Of a DNA stretch of 64,000 nt, positions 8,435-16,763 are shown in pieces. The notes beneath the pieces are model-generated. The model did not search any database and had not been told where the DNA came from. It was given only the letters and a program-made list of their open reading frames with translations. Position 1 is the first letter of the stretch. Every line of letters starts with the position of its first letter. Origin of the DNA: Roseibium sp. HPY-6 (GTDB lineage: Bacteria; Pseudomonadota; Alphaproteobacteria; Rhizobiales; Stappiaceae); contig NZ_JBEWCD010000002.1 in NCBI RefSeq assembly GCF_040530035.1, positions 1,364,001-1,428,000 of the forward strand. Direction: 5' to 3'. Made by a program: the position numbers and the translations under genes.

Positions 8435-9637
8435 CTAGAACAGTCCCGACAGTCTGTGGATCAGCCCCGCAAGCTGCAGTTGCGTGTGAACACCGGTTTT
8501 TTCAAAAATTCGCCTGAGGTGGGTCTTCGCGGTGTTTCGGGTGATGCCGAGCTTTTCAACCGTATCGTTCATCGAACCGGTCATCGTCAGATGGCGCGCC
8601 AGATGGGCTTCTGACTGCGACAGGTCAAAACGGTCCTGCAGGATCGCTTCAATGTCTTCCGGAAGCTTGGATGTTTCGGCTATTCGAATCAGCACCCAGG
8701 GCTCCTGATTGATGCCGCTTTGGCTGACCGGGGAGGGCACGCGTCCGAAAATGAGACGTCTAAGGTTCCCCTCCGGGTCCTCGATGCAAACGGAATTGTT
8801 TCTTTGATCCTGAGTGGATGCGTTGGCTGTGCCGTTTTTAGTGTGCACGGACGTATTCGGGGCGTAGACAGCATCAAGGGCGTCCTGGAGACAGGCTTCC
8901 AGTTGCTTGTTTTTGAAATCGACCTTCTCGCCGCGCAGAATTGCACCTCCTGTTGAGAGCAGGCTGTTCAGGCCGGTTGAGGTTTGTCCCAACACGGTCC
9001 TGTCCCCGGTCATCAGGACTGAGGGGCAGGACGAGCAGGAAAGCAATATACGCTGTATCTGGTTCTCAGCGCGCTCCCGCTCGAGCTGAAAAAAAGCTTC
9101 GAGCCCAGGTGCCAACACTTTCGTAAGGGTACGAAATGTTTCTGAGGCGAGCTCAACGTCTATCGTCTCGGTCGTATATGTGTTGAAGAGGCATCCGAAC
9201 AGGATTGTTGAGTGGTCGGTGCGCTTTAGCGGGCTAATCAGGCCCGGGACTTCAGGCTCCTCTGGACGGCTGTTCGGAGTGCCATCTCGCGAACGGGCTC
9301 TTTCCAATGAGGGCTTGTTGCCGTTGAATTCGCCCTTGTTCAGGGTTGTCTTGCAGTAGGGATAGTAGAGCGCCGCGTTGGTCATGAGAAACCGAAGCGC
9401 ATCTTGTCCCCCATCCGGTTTGGCGGTCTGCAGCATTTCGTTCAGATGCGCGTACGATCGGTCTCCACCGAACTTCTGCGTCGGATTGCCGTTCTTTTCG
9501 ATTTCGCAAATGAACGAGGTACAGCCCAGTTTTAAGTCGACAAGCGCCAGAATTGGAGTCCAGCCATCGGATTGAGTGGAGCATTCTAGTACACGTAAAA
9601 GTAGATCGACTTCGTCTGTTTTATTAAGTGCAGGCAT
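8435..9637 (-). CDS. LuxR family regulator with large N-terminal domain of unknown type
   Basis: About 400 residues. The last 65 form a LuxR/FixJ helix-turn-helix: LSQSEAHLARHLTMTGSMND, then VEKLGITRNTAKTHLRRIFEK. The first 320 residues show no known receiver, autoinducer or PAS pattern that I can name. The ATG at 9637 (MPALNKTDEVDLL) is taken; a TTG four codons upstream is possible, and neither has a clear ribosome site. Homologues of this general layout are common in marine alphaproteobacteria, with unknown ligands. It interrupts the usual xseB-dxs pair, so it may be an insertion in this lineage. The AT-rich upstream gap suggests an acquired gene. Confidence 0.82.
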   Translation of the reverse strand: MPALNKTDEVDLLLRVLECSTQSDGWTPILALVDLKLGCTSFICEIEKNGNPTQKFGGDRSYAHLNEMLQTAKPDGGQDALRFLMTNAALYYPYCKTTLNKGEFNGNKPSLERARSRDGTPNSRPEEPEVPGLISPLKRTDHSTILFGCLFNTYTTETIDVELASETFRTLTKVLAPGLEAFFQLERERAENQIQRILLSCSSCPSVLMTGDRTVLGQTSTGLNSLLSTGGAILRGEKVDFKNKQLEACLQDALDAVYAPNTSVHTKNGTANASTQDQRNNSVCIEDPEGNLRRLIFGRVPSPVSQSGINQEPWVLIRIAETSKLPEDIEAILQDRFDLSQSEAHLARHLTMTGSMNDTVEKLGITRNTAKTHLRRIFEKTGVHTQLQLAGLIHRLSGLF

Positions 9638-9954
9638 AATCAAAAGCAACTACTAAATATTACATAAAGACCTCTTAAACCTGTCAATATTACTAGCAAT
9701 TAGTTTGAAAAATAGCAACTGAAGTGCGTTTTTATCGCAATGTGCCTGGCCGGGCACAGTGCAGGGAACGATCCGAGATTCTTTGAAAGAGGCCTGAGAG
9801 CAGAAAGAGAAACCCTCATGAATCCTGGACTGAACGCGACTCACAAGCAGTCTGTGAGGCAACTTTCAGTTCTTCGAAATGACCGGGATCCGTTCAAGGT
9901 GCAAGATGGACGGTGTGCTGAAGACCCTTCGATCTTACACTGTGGAGGCAATGC
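9638..9954. other. Intergenic region between xseB and the LuxR gene
   Basis: This 317-bp gap is AT-rich near the LuxR start (9640-9720). A 47-codon frame from 9820 on the plus strand has poor coding character and is not called. No terminator or repeat was seen. Confidence 0.5.
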
Positions 9955-10203
9955 TTACTGAGGGTCGAGTTCCGTGGTATCAGACGCTTCGCCGTTTTGG
10001 CCCAGTTGGATTTTTTCAACCTTGGCTTCTGCCGATTTCAGCAAAGTGTCGCAATGCTTGCGAAGAGCGTCGCCGCGCTCATACATCTCGATGCTGCGTT
10101 CCAATGGAACGTTGCCCTGTTCAAGTTCCCGCACAATCGTGTCCAACTGCTTGAGCGCATCCTCGAAAGAAAGCTTGGAAATATCTCCTGCAGCATCGCT
10201 CAT
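9955..10203 (-). CDS. xseB: Exodeoxyribonuclease VII small subunit
   Basis: This 82-aa protein is the small subunit of exonuclease VII, which degrades single-stranded DNA in both directions together with XseA (not in the window). The signature [37 protein letters not shown] covers nearly the whole family core, and the C-terminal half is a coiled-coil helix. The ATG at 10203 begins [10 protein letters not shown] and has an AGGGA site; longer frames upstream add unrelated residues. A histone-deacetylase-like gene lies 120 bp upstream on the same strand, a gene order often seen in related genomes. Confidence 0.95.
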   Translation of the reverse strand: MSDAAGDISKLSFEDALKQLDTIVRELEQGNVPLERSIEMYERGDALRKHCDTLLKSAEAKVEKIQLGQNGEASDTTELDPQ

Positions 10204-10324
10204 CGATAGGGTCCCTTTCTGGCTCCAACGGTTCTGATGGAAACTCGCGGGCTTCGGCGCGCAGGTCAAGATGCGAACGGCGAGATAGCAGTGATGATCC
10301 CCGTCGTTTTTCCCAGCCTGGCTC

Positions 10325-11254
10325 TCAGCCCGTCATCAGCGTCATGACATGGGCAGCGGTGGATCGGGCAAGGCCTTCCAGGTCGTATCCACCTTCAAGC
10401 ACGGAGATGACTGCGCCATCACTGTGTTTGTCGGCGACATCCATCAGCACCCTTGTTGCCCAGGCAAAATCGGCCTCCAAGAGATTGAGGCCACCTAGCG
10501 GGTCGCGCGCATGGGCGTCAAACCCGGCCGAAATGATGACCAGCTCAGGCGCAAAGTCATCAAGCCGCGGCAGAATGGCGACCTCCATGGCTTCCTTGAA
10601 GGCTAGGCCATCCTCGCCGGGTGCCAGCGGGACGTTGACGATGGTATTTGCCTCACCGGTCTCTGTTGCGGCGCCAGAACCCGGATAAAGCGGCATTTGG
10701 TGCGTGGAGCAGTACATGACACTGGCATCGTCCCAGAAGATGTCCTGCGTTCCGTTGCCGTGGTGAACGTCAAAATCAATGATAGCGACCCTGCCGATAC
10801 CATGTTTTTCCTGGGCATACCGGGCGGCGACCGCGACGTTGTTGAAGAAGCAAAACCCCATTGCCCGTTCTTTTTCCGCATGGTGGCCGGGTGGGCGGGA
10901 CGCGGAAAACGCATTGCTGACTTTCTTTGTCAGGACTTCATCAACCGCACGGCAAGCGCCGCCGGCGCCTCTGAGGGCTGCTTCCCATGTGCCGGGCGAC
11001 ATGGTTGTGTCTGCGTCCACGCGCGCGACACCTTCATCGGGTGCCAGGCGGTGTAACTGGTCGATATAGGCCATCGGATGCGCCCTGGCGATGTCCTCCA
11101 GCGCTGCGACCGGCGCGTGGTCGCGTTCCAGCGATTGAAATTTTTCGTGTTCCAGGATCCTGTCGATCGCGCGTATCCGGTCGGGGCGCTCAGGATGCCC
11201 GAGAGGCGTCAGATGGTCGACATAGCAAGAATGGTGCAGGACAAGCGTGGACAA
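10325..11254 (-). CDS. Histone deacetylase family protein (acetylpolyamine/AcuC-like amidohydrolase)
   Basis: About 309 residues in the arginase/deacetylase fold. The zinc and catalytic motifs are complete: [20 protein letters not shown] (catalytic His pair), [13 protein letters not shown] (zinc Asp and His), [17 protein letters not shown] (second zinc Asp) and EGGYD with the Tyr. Bacterial members remove acetyl groups from polyamines, acetyl-lysine or other small amides; the substrate here is unknown. The start is uncertain: the family normally begins at STLVLHH, which points to the TTG at 11254, while a TTG at 11326 adds 24 residues. No ATG is available. Placement upstream of xseB is usual in this group. 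Confidence 0.9.
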   Translation of the reverse strand: MSTLVLHHSCYVDHLTPLGHPERPDRIRAIDRILEHEKFQSLERDHAPVAALEDIARAHPMAYIDQLHRLAPDEGVARVDADTTMSPGTWEAALRGAGGACRAVDEVLTKKVSNAFSASRPPGHHAEKERAMGFCFFNNVAVAARYAQEKHGIGRVAIIDFDVHHGNGTQDIFWDDASVMYCSTHQMPLYPGSGAATETGEANTIVNVPLAPGEDGLAFKEAMEVAILPRLDDFAPELVIISAGFDAHARDPLGGLNLLEADFAWATRVLMDVADKHSDGAVISVLEGGYDLEGLARSTAAHVMTLMTG

Positions 11255-11813
11255 GGGGCGTTTCCGGAAAGAACTGATTATTAGTCTGATGGCGTCTATC
11301 AGAGCCGCCCCGGACAGTACTGTCAATTGATGATAGGTCTTAGACTATCGAGTCGGTGCCCGGGCTGCGCGGGTTTCATCTTCCCAAAAAGAAGGCCGGC
11401 ACATTTGCCGGCCTGTTTTAAGGTGCGAGCACCGCAATGCCCGAGGGGAGGTCCGCTGCATCTCAATTCTGTGAACAAGACTAAGTGATTCTCGTAAGGG
11501 AATGCGAGCTTTTTACCGTAATCCGGCAGGCTCTTGATGTTGATAAGTTTGAAAACGGTCTTTTGAAACAAACGTATTCGGACTCAAATGCTTGCGTGTA
11601 TAGCAGTTGTAAACTTGAATTTTGTTTATCTGTTATATTGGATTCTTATAGCGAAGACGGGTCATCTTGGAGTAGGCAGGCTTCAACTGCCGGGATAAGT
11701 TTTACGCGCGAAGTGCTGAAAAACCTGCCTTTTTTTCGTGCTGCCAAAAAAAGCATCACAGCGATGTTTTGGACAGTGTTTCGTATGCCAGCACAAATTG
11801 TAGCAGCTGTCGG
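11255..11813. other. AT-rich intergenic region with a terminator
   Basis: About 560 bp without a credible gene. It is clearly more AT-rich than the flanks, mostly from 11,480 to 11,680. It holds a bidirectional terminator (11389-11421) and a weak promoter-like pair TTGTTT (11622) and TTATAG (11646), 18 bp apart, on the plus strand. A 133-codon plus-strand frame here has no family features and is not called. Confidence 0.5.
11389..11421. terminator. Bidirectional intrinsic terminator
   Basis: Stem GGCCGGCA (11394-11401), loop CATT, TGCCGGCC (11406-11413). On the minus strand it is followed by TTCTTTTT, on the plus strand by TGTTTT. It may end transcripts from tsaC, about 400 bp upstream on the minus strand. 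Confidence 0.75.
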
Positions 11814-12806
11814 TCATCGCGGAGCAGCTGCGCGCCTCAAGCGATCGTTGATTGCCTCGCCAAGGCCAAAGCTGGGGATAAATTGAACCCGGATGGCATT
11901 TGCGCCGCTTTGATCGAGTTCACGCATGCCTGCAAATAATCTCGATGCGGCCTCCCGAAGGTCAGCACTCGGGCTCAGGTTGAACTCCGCGAGGGCGTTC
12001 TCTGCGCCGGGTAGACGGTCCGGTCCGAATGAGAGCAAGGCATCCGAAGGCCTGGCCTCCTGTGCGTTCAGAACCATATTGGCATCCGGCGCATAGTGCG
12101 ATGCCAGCATTCCAGGTGCCGATGGTGCGTCCGGTTGCATCGTTGAAGGGGCGCCTTCAAGCGAGACACCGAGAACGGCTTCGATGCTTTCTCGCGCAAT
12201 TCCACCCGGACGCAACAATCGCGGTTTCGCATCGGTCAATCCGATAATTGTGGATTCGATGCCGACCTCGCAGGCACCTCCGTCGACAATGAAGCTCAGC
12301 GCGTGCCCGAGATCCGCGACGACATCCTCCGCGCGCGTCGGACTGATCTTCCCCGATCGATTGGCGCTTGGAGCGGCGAGCGGCACGCCTGCCTTCTGCG
12401 ATAGGAACCGCATAACCGGGCCTTGCGGGACGCGCAAGGCCACCGTCTGCAGTCCGGCGGTTGCAAGATCGGAAATGGAAGACGTTTCTTTCTTGGGCAC
12501 CACCAAGGTCAACGGCCCCGGCCAGAAAGCCTCCGCCAGTGCGAGGGCCATTGGCCCGAAGCTCCCGTGCTCCTGTGCGTCCGCAAGAGCTGGAACATGA
12601 GAAATCAGCGGATTGAATTGCGGGCGGCCCTTGGCTTCGAAAATCCCGGCACAGGCAAGACCGTTGGTTGCGTCGGCGGCCAGGCCATAAACGGTTTCTG
12701 TCGGCACTGCGACAAGCTCGCCGTTGGAGAGCGCGGTGCAGACCTGGGATGCTTCGGGTGCGGTTTGCCAATCCGTTGTGCTGAGGTCGACCTTCCAGCG
12801 CTGCAT
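11814..12806 (-). CDS. tsaC: L-threonylcarbamoyladenylate synthase (Sua5/YciO/YrdC, long form)
   Basis: About 330 residues. It makes threonylcarbamoyl-AMP from threonine, bicarbonate and ATP for the t6A37 modification of ANN-decoding tRNAs. The YrdC domain (residues 10-200) shows AVPTETVYGLAADATN, KGRPQFNPLISHV, FWPGPLTLV and PSANRSGKISPT. The end is the extra Sua5 domain (GMLASHYAPDANM ... IRVQFIPSFGLGEAINDRLRRAA), which makes it the long type. The ATG at 12806 (MQRWKVDLST) is chosen over a TTG at 12839. It is divergent from the fatty-acid operon. Confidence 0.94.
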   Translation of the reverse strand: MQRWKVDLSTTDWQTAPEASQVCTALSNGELVAVPTETVYGLAADATNGLACAGIFEAKGRPQFNPLISHVPALADAQEHGSFGPMALALAEAFWPGPLTLVVPKKETSSISDLATAGLQTVALRVPQGPVMRFLSQKAGVPLAAPSANRSGKISPTRAEDVVADLGHALSFIVDGGACEVGIESTIIGLTDAKPRLLRPGGIARESIEAVLGVSLEGAPSTMQPDAPSAPGMLASHYAPDANMVLNAQEARPSDALLSFGPDRLPGAENALAEFNLSPSADLREAASRLFAGMRELDQSGANAIRVQFIPSFGLGEAINDRLRRAAAPR

Positions 12807-12876
12807 TTTCCAAAACCCTGTCACGTTGTGGCGGCGCAATGAACGAAAACTGGCCGACCTGCCGTAGCGACATGGG

Positions 12877-12892
12877 TTGACGTTAACGTCAA
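12877..12892. promoter_or_regulatory. Perfect 16-bp palindrome, likely operator of the beta-oxidation operon
   Basis: TTGACGTTAACGTCAA is a perfect palindrome 133 bp before the acyl-CoA dehydrogenase start. Its first six bases can serve as a -35 box, with TATTGT (12899-12904) as a -10 box 16 bp on. It resembles the ACGTNNACGT-type sites described for LiuR (MerR family) regulators of fatty-acid and branched-chain amino acid breakdown. The regulator is not in this window. Confidence 0.6.
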
Positions 12893-13024
12893 GTGGTCTA
12901 TTGTCCGGTCGAACGGCTGTTTCAAGGGCCTTTTGCGGCTAACCAGTAATGCCGTCAAGCATCGAACAGAAAAAACAAAAATTCGCCGGCTTAATAGAGC
13001 CGAATGGTTCTTGGGAGGACCTGG

Positions 13025-14806
13025 ATGTACCGCGCGCCAGTTGACGAGATTGCCTTCACTTTAAAACATGTCTGCGGCCTGCACGAACTGCAAAAGACGG
13101 AGCATCACGCGGAACTGGGCGATGATCTCGTCGATGCCATTCTGAACGAGGCTGGTCGCTTCGCTGCCGAAGAGATCGCGCCGTTGAATGCCGTTGCCGA
13201 CAAAAACGGCACAACCCTGGAAAATGGCAAGGTCACGACACCGCCCGGTTGGCGCGACGCTTATCATGCCTGGATAGAGGGCGGCTGGAACGGTTTGTCG
13301 GCGGACACTGAAGCAGGTGGACAGGGACTGCCGCAAATGCTGTCTGCGGCGGCGATGGAAATGTGGAACTCCGGTTCCATGGCGTTCGCGATCGGTCCCA
13401 CACTAACGATCGGCGCTGTCGAGGCCATGGAAAGGCATGCATCTGAAAAGCTGAAGAGCACCTATCTGGAAAAGCTGGTGTCCGGCGAATGGATGGGGAC
13501 GATGAACCTGACCGAGCCACAGGCCGGGTCCGACCTCAACGCGCTCAGGGCGCGTGCTGAACGCAATGATGACGGAACGTATCGCATTTTCGGCCAGAAG
13601 ATCTTCATCACTTATGGGGATCACGACCTGACGGACAACATTGTTCATATGGTGCTTGCCCGTCTGCCGGACGCTCCGGCTGGAACCAGGGGCATCTCGA
13701 TGTTTCTGGTGCCCAAGTTTCTGGTCAATGAGGATGGGTCTTTGGGCGAACGAAACGATGTTCGTGTTGCCGGGGTTGAGCACAAGATGGGCATTCACGG
13801 GTCTCCGACCTGCACAATGGTCTATGGAGACGAAGACGGCGCAATAGGCTGGCTTGTCGGAGAGGAAAATCGCGGTTTGGCGTGCATGTTCACGATGATG
13901 AACAACGCCCGCCTGGCGGTTGGCATTCAGGGGCTGGGTGTTGCCGAGCGGGCTTATCAGCACGCATTGGCTTACGCCGTTGAGCGCAAGCAGGGAAAAG
14001 CGACGGGCGAAACAGGCAGCGGCATGAGCCCCATAGCACGCCATCCCGACATCAAGCGCATGCTCTTGTCGATGAAATCCAAGACGCAGGTTGCAAGGGC
14101 AATCTGCTACGCTTGCGCGCATGCGATCGACATGGCCAAGATCGCCGCCGACGGCGACAGTCGGGCATTCTGGAACGAGCGTGCAGGTCTGCTCACGCCG
14201 ATTGCAAAAGCGCTGTCGACGGATTTCGGCGTCGAGGTCGCATCGCTCGGTGTCCAGATCCATGGCGGCATGGGATACATCGAAGAAACCGGAGCCGCCC
14301 AGCACCTGCGCGACGCCCGCATCGCCCCAATCTATGAGGGGACAAACGGCATTCAGTCGATCGACCTGGTGACACGCAAGTTGCCCCTTTCGGGTGGTGC
14401 TCACGTGAAGCAGTTTATTTCCGAACTCAGCGACATCGCCGACGAAGTGGCAGCTTCCAACCGACCTGAATTCGGCGCAACGGCCGATTGCTTGAAAAAC
14501 AGCGTCGCGGATCTGGAGGAGGCGACCGGTTACATGCTTGCCGCGCTGTCTGAAAACCGGGTTGACGATGCGCTCTCCGGAGCTACGCCCTATCTCCGGC
14601 TCGCCGGTCTTGTTCTTGGCGGTTCGTTGCTTGCGAAAGGCGCGCTGAGATCCGTCTCCGAACCTGCGCGAAAGCTTGCTGAGCGCATGCTTCTTGCGCG
14701 AAGTTATTGCGAAACAATCCTTGGCGAAACCTCCGGATTGAAATCTGACATCGTCCTGTCTGCCGCAGCCATTCAGGCATTCGACGCTGAAGCGCTCGCG
14801 TCCTAA
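13025..14806 (+). CDS. Acyl-CoA dehydrogenase with C-terminal extension
   Basis: A 593-aa flavoprotein, longer than the 380-aa classical enzymes because of an N-terminal cap and a C-terminal extra domain (PF12806 type, about residues 460-590). The FAD/substrate motif MNLTEPQAGSDL and the ending IHGGMGYIEETG are typical. The catalytic base is probably the Glu in APIYEGTNGIQS. Such enzymes oxidise acyl-CoA to enoyl-CoA; relatives include DmdC, which acts on 3-methylmercaptopropionyl-CoA, so a DMSP-type substrate is possible but not shown. The ATG at 13025 has a strong GGGAGGA site. The enoyl-CoA hydratase gene follows after 14 bp, so the two are one operon. Confidence 0.92.
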   Translation: MYRAPVDEIAFTLKHVCGLHELQKTEHHAELGDDLVDAILNEAGRFAAEEIAPLNAVADKNGTTLENGKVTTPPGWRDAYHAWIEGGWNGLSADTEAGGQGLPQMLSAAAMEMWNSGSMAFAIGPTLTIGAVEAMERHASEKLKSTYLEKLVSGEWMGTMNLTEPQAGSDLNALRARAERNDDGTYRIFGQKIFITYGDHDLTDNIVHMVLARLPDAPAGTRGISMFLVPKFLVNEDGSLGERNDVRVAGVEHKMGIHGSPTCTMVYGDEDGAIGWLVGEENRGLACMFTMMNNARLAVGIQGLGVAERAYQHALAYAVERKQGKATGETGSGMSPIARHPDIKRMLLSMKSKTQVARAICYACAHAIDMAKIAADGDSRAFWNERAGLLTPIAKALSTDFGVEVASLGVQIHGGMGYIEETGAAQHLRDARIAPIYEGTNGIQSIDLVTRKLPLSGGAHVKQFISELSDIADEVAASNRPEFGATADCLKNSVADLEEATGYMLAALSENRVDDALSGATPYLRLAGLVLGGSLLAKGALRSVSEPARKLAERMLLARSYCETILGETSGLKSDIVLSAAAIQAFDAEALAS

Positions 14807-14820
14807 CCCGGAGATTTGGC

Positions 14821-15564
14821 ATGATCCGCAAAAGCTTCGAAAACGGCGTCCAAACTCTGCGTCTCGACCGGCCGGAGAAAAAGAATGCCCTCACTGGGGC
14901 AATGTACACCGATCTTGCAGAGGCACTGGAGGCTGGAAACGAGAACAAGGAACTGCGCTGCCATCTGATTTGCGGTCAACCCGAGGTCTTCACGGCAGGC
15001 AACGACATAGGAGACTTCCTGCAATACGCCGGAAGGTCCGCCATGTCGGAGACGCCGGTCGTCCGCTTCCTGCGCGCTTTGGTGCGAAATGAAAAGCCGC
15101 TGGTCGCTGCTGTCGACGGCCTTGCGATCGGTGTCGGAACAACATTGTTGATGCATTGTGACATGGTGTTCGCCAGCCCGCGTGCCTTCATCCGCTCTCC
15201 CTTCGTCGATCTCGGTCTGGTCCCCGAGGCAGGCTCAAGCCTTCTTGGGCCTCAGCTGATGGGTCATGCGCGCGCCTTTGAGCTTTTGTGCCTCGGCAAA
15301 CCGCTGAACGCCGAGCAAGCCGAACGTGTTGGGCTGGTCAACGCGATTGTCGAAACCGACGTTGACGCGGAAGCGCTCGCCTGCGCACAGGAGATTGCCT
15401 CCAAACCGCCTGAAGCAATGGCGCTTTCAAGAAAACTCCTGAGAGGCAATACGGACGCCCTCTCAGACCGTGTTGAAGAAGAAATCAAGATTTTCGCCAG
15501 CCGCCTGTCGGCACCGGAGACAATCGCGGCATTTCAGGCCTTCATGTCAAAGAAGAAGGCCTGA
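14821..15564 (+). CDS. Enoyl-CoA hydratase/isomerase family protein
   Basis: A 247-aa crotonase-fold protein. LDRPEKKNALTGAMY and EVFTAGNDIGDF are the typical oxyanion-hole region; AIGVGTTLLMHCDMVFASPRA and PFVDLGLVPEAGSSLL are the second conserved block with a Glu at the catalytic position. It adds water to the enoyl-CoA made by the upstream dehydrogenase. ATG at 14821 with a CGGAG site. The C-terminal part is shorter than in bifunctional enzymes, so it is a single-function hydratase or isomerase. Confidence 0.93.
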   Translation: MIRKSFENGVQTLRLDRPEKKNALTGAMYTDLAEALEAGNENKELRCHLICGQPEVFTAGNDIGDFLQYAGRSAMSETPVVRFLRALVRNEKPLVAAVDGLAIGVGTTLLMHCDMVFASPRAFIRSPFVDLGLVPEAGSSLLGPQLMGHARAFELLCLGKPLNAEQAERVGLVNAIVETDVDAEALACAQEIASKPPEAMALSRKLLRGNTDALSDRVEEEIKIFASRLSAPETIAAFQAFMSKKKA

Positions 15565-15711
15565 GCGCGTACCTGGGGACAGGCAGCAGCGTGTTTTGGG
15601 CGAACCACTCCTGAACAGTCAGGTTGCCGGAACAACAACCATGGAACGGCATTCCTTCAGGGTCATCACACAAACCAAACGCCGTGACGGCGGAACTCGG
15701 GAGAAAACACC

Positions 15712-16575
15712 ATGTCTTTGAAGGGCAAAACGCTTTTCATCACAGGCGCGTCGCGCGGCATTGGAAAGGCGATCGCTTTGAGAGCAGCCAAAGACGGGGC
15801 AAACATCGCCGTTGCCGCAAAAACCGCTGAGCCCCATCCAAAACTCGAAGGCACGATTTTTACCGCGGCAGAGGAAATCGAGGCGGCGGGTGGAAAGGCG
15901 TTGCCGATTGTGCTGGATGTGCGCGACGACGTGGCGGTGAAAGCGGCGATCGACAAGACCGCGGATCATTTCGGTGGGCTGGATATTCTCGTCAACAATG
16001 CCAGTGCCATTCAACTGACACCCGTGCAACAGACAGACATGAAGCGGTTCGATCTGATGCACCAGATCAACACACGCGGCACGCTTGCCTGCTCCAAGCA
16101 CGCGATCGAGCATCTTAAGAACGCAGACAATCCGCATATTCTGATGCTCTCGCCACCTCTCGACATGCAGGAAAAGTGGTTTGCGCCCTTCACGCCCTAC
16201 TCAATCGCGAAATACGGAATGAGCCTTGTGGTGCTCGGCCTTGCGGGCGAGTTACGCTACAAGGGAATTGCCGTGAATGCTCTTTGGCCCCGGACGACGA
16301 TCGCAACAGCTGCAATCAAGAACATCATCGGCGGGGACAAGATGATGCAACAGAGCCGGACACCGGATATCCTGGCGGACGCCGCTTACGAGATCTTCGT
16401 ATCACCGTCGAAGGACTTTACCGGGCAATTCGTCATCGATGACACATTCCTGGCAAGCCGGGGCGTGAGCGACTTTGACAAGTACCGCGTCGATCCCAGC
16501 CTGTCGCTTGCTCCCGATTTCTTCGTTCCAGAAGACATTGAAGCACCGGCCGATCTGGGGCCTGCCGAAAACTGA
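15712..16575 (+). CDS. Short-chain dehydrogenase, HSDL2-like
   Basis: A 287-aa NAD(P)-binding SDR. The cofactor motif is ITGASRGIGKAIA (residues 9-21), the structural motif NNAS is at about 100, and the catalytic Tyr and Lys are in YSIAKYG. The catalytic Ser is in LMLSPPLDM. The long variant after residue 170 and the K-rich adenine-binding loop (AVAAKTAEPHPKLEGTIFTA) match the hydroxysteroid dehydrogenase-like 2 group, whose true substrates are unclear. It follows the acyl-CoA genes after 147 bp, so it may belong to the same lipid pathway. GGAG site before the ATG. Confidence 0.9.
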   Translation: MSLKGKTLFITGASRGIGKAIALRAAKDGANIAVAAKTAEPHPKLEGTIFTAAEEIEAAGGKALPIVLDVRDDVAVKAAIDKTADHFGGLDILVNNASAIQLTPVQQTDMKRFDLMHQINTRGTLACSKHAIEHLKNADNPHILMLSPPLDMQEKWFAPFTPYSIAKYGMSLVVLGLAGELRYKGIAVNALWPRTTIATAAIKNIIGGDKMMQQSRTPDILADAAYEIFVSPSKDFTGQFVIDDTFLASRGVSDFDKYRVDPSLSLAPDFFVPEDIEAPADLGPAEN

Positions 16576-16590
16576 CAAGGGGTTTGCAGA

Positions 16591-16624
16591 CACGAACAGA
16601 CTTGCAATTTGCCGTTTGTTCGTG
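16591..16624 (+). other. Inverted repeat after the SDR gene
   Basis: CACGAACAGAC, 12-nt loop, GTTTGTTCGTG: an 11-bp stem with one G-T pair, 16 nt past the stop. No T run follows, so it is probably a weak terminator or an mRNA-end stem. Confidence 0.45.
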
Positions 16625-16763
16625 CAGCGTTCTGAAAGCCGACGAGGGCGGCAGCCGGATCCGCGGAAAGCGAAAGCACCCTGACACCCGACGCATATAG
16701 CTGGTTTTTCACCTGCGCCCGAACAAAGCGGATCACCCGGGCAGCTTTAACAGGAGAAAAGCC

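Noticed and set aside
11485..11886. 133-codon plus-strand frame
   Set aside because: It runs antisense into tsaC, lacks a ribosome site and has low-quality composition.
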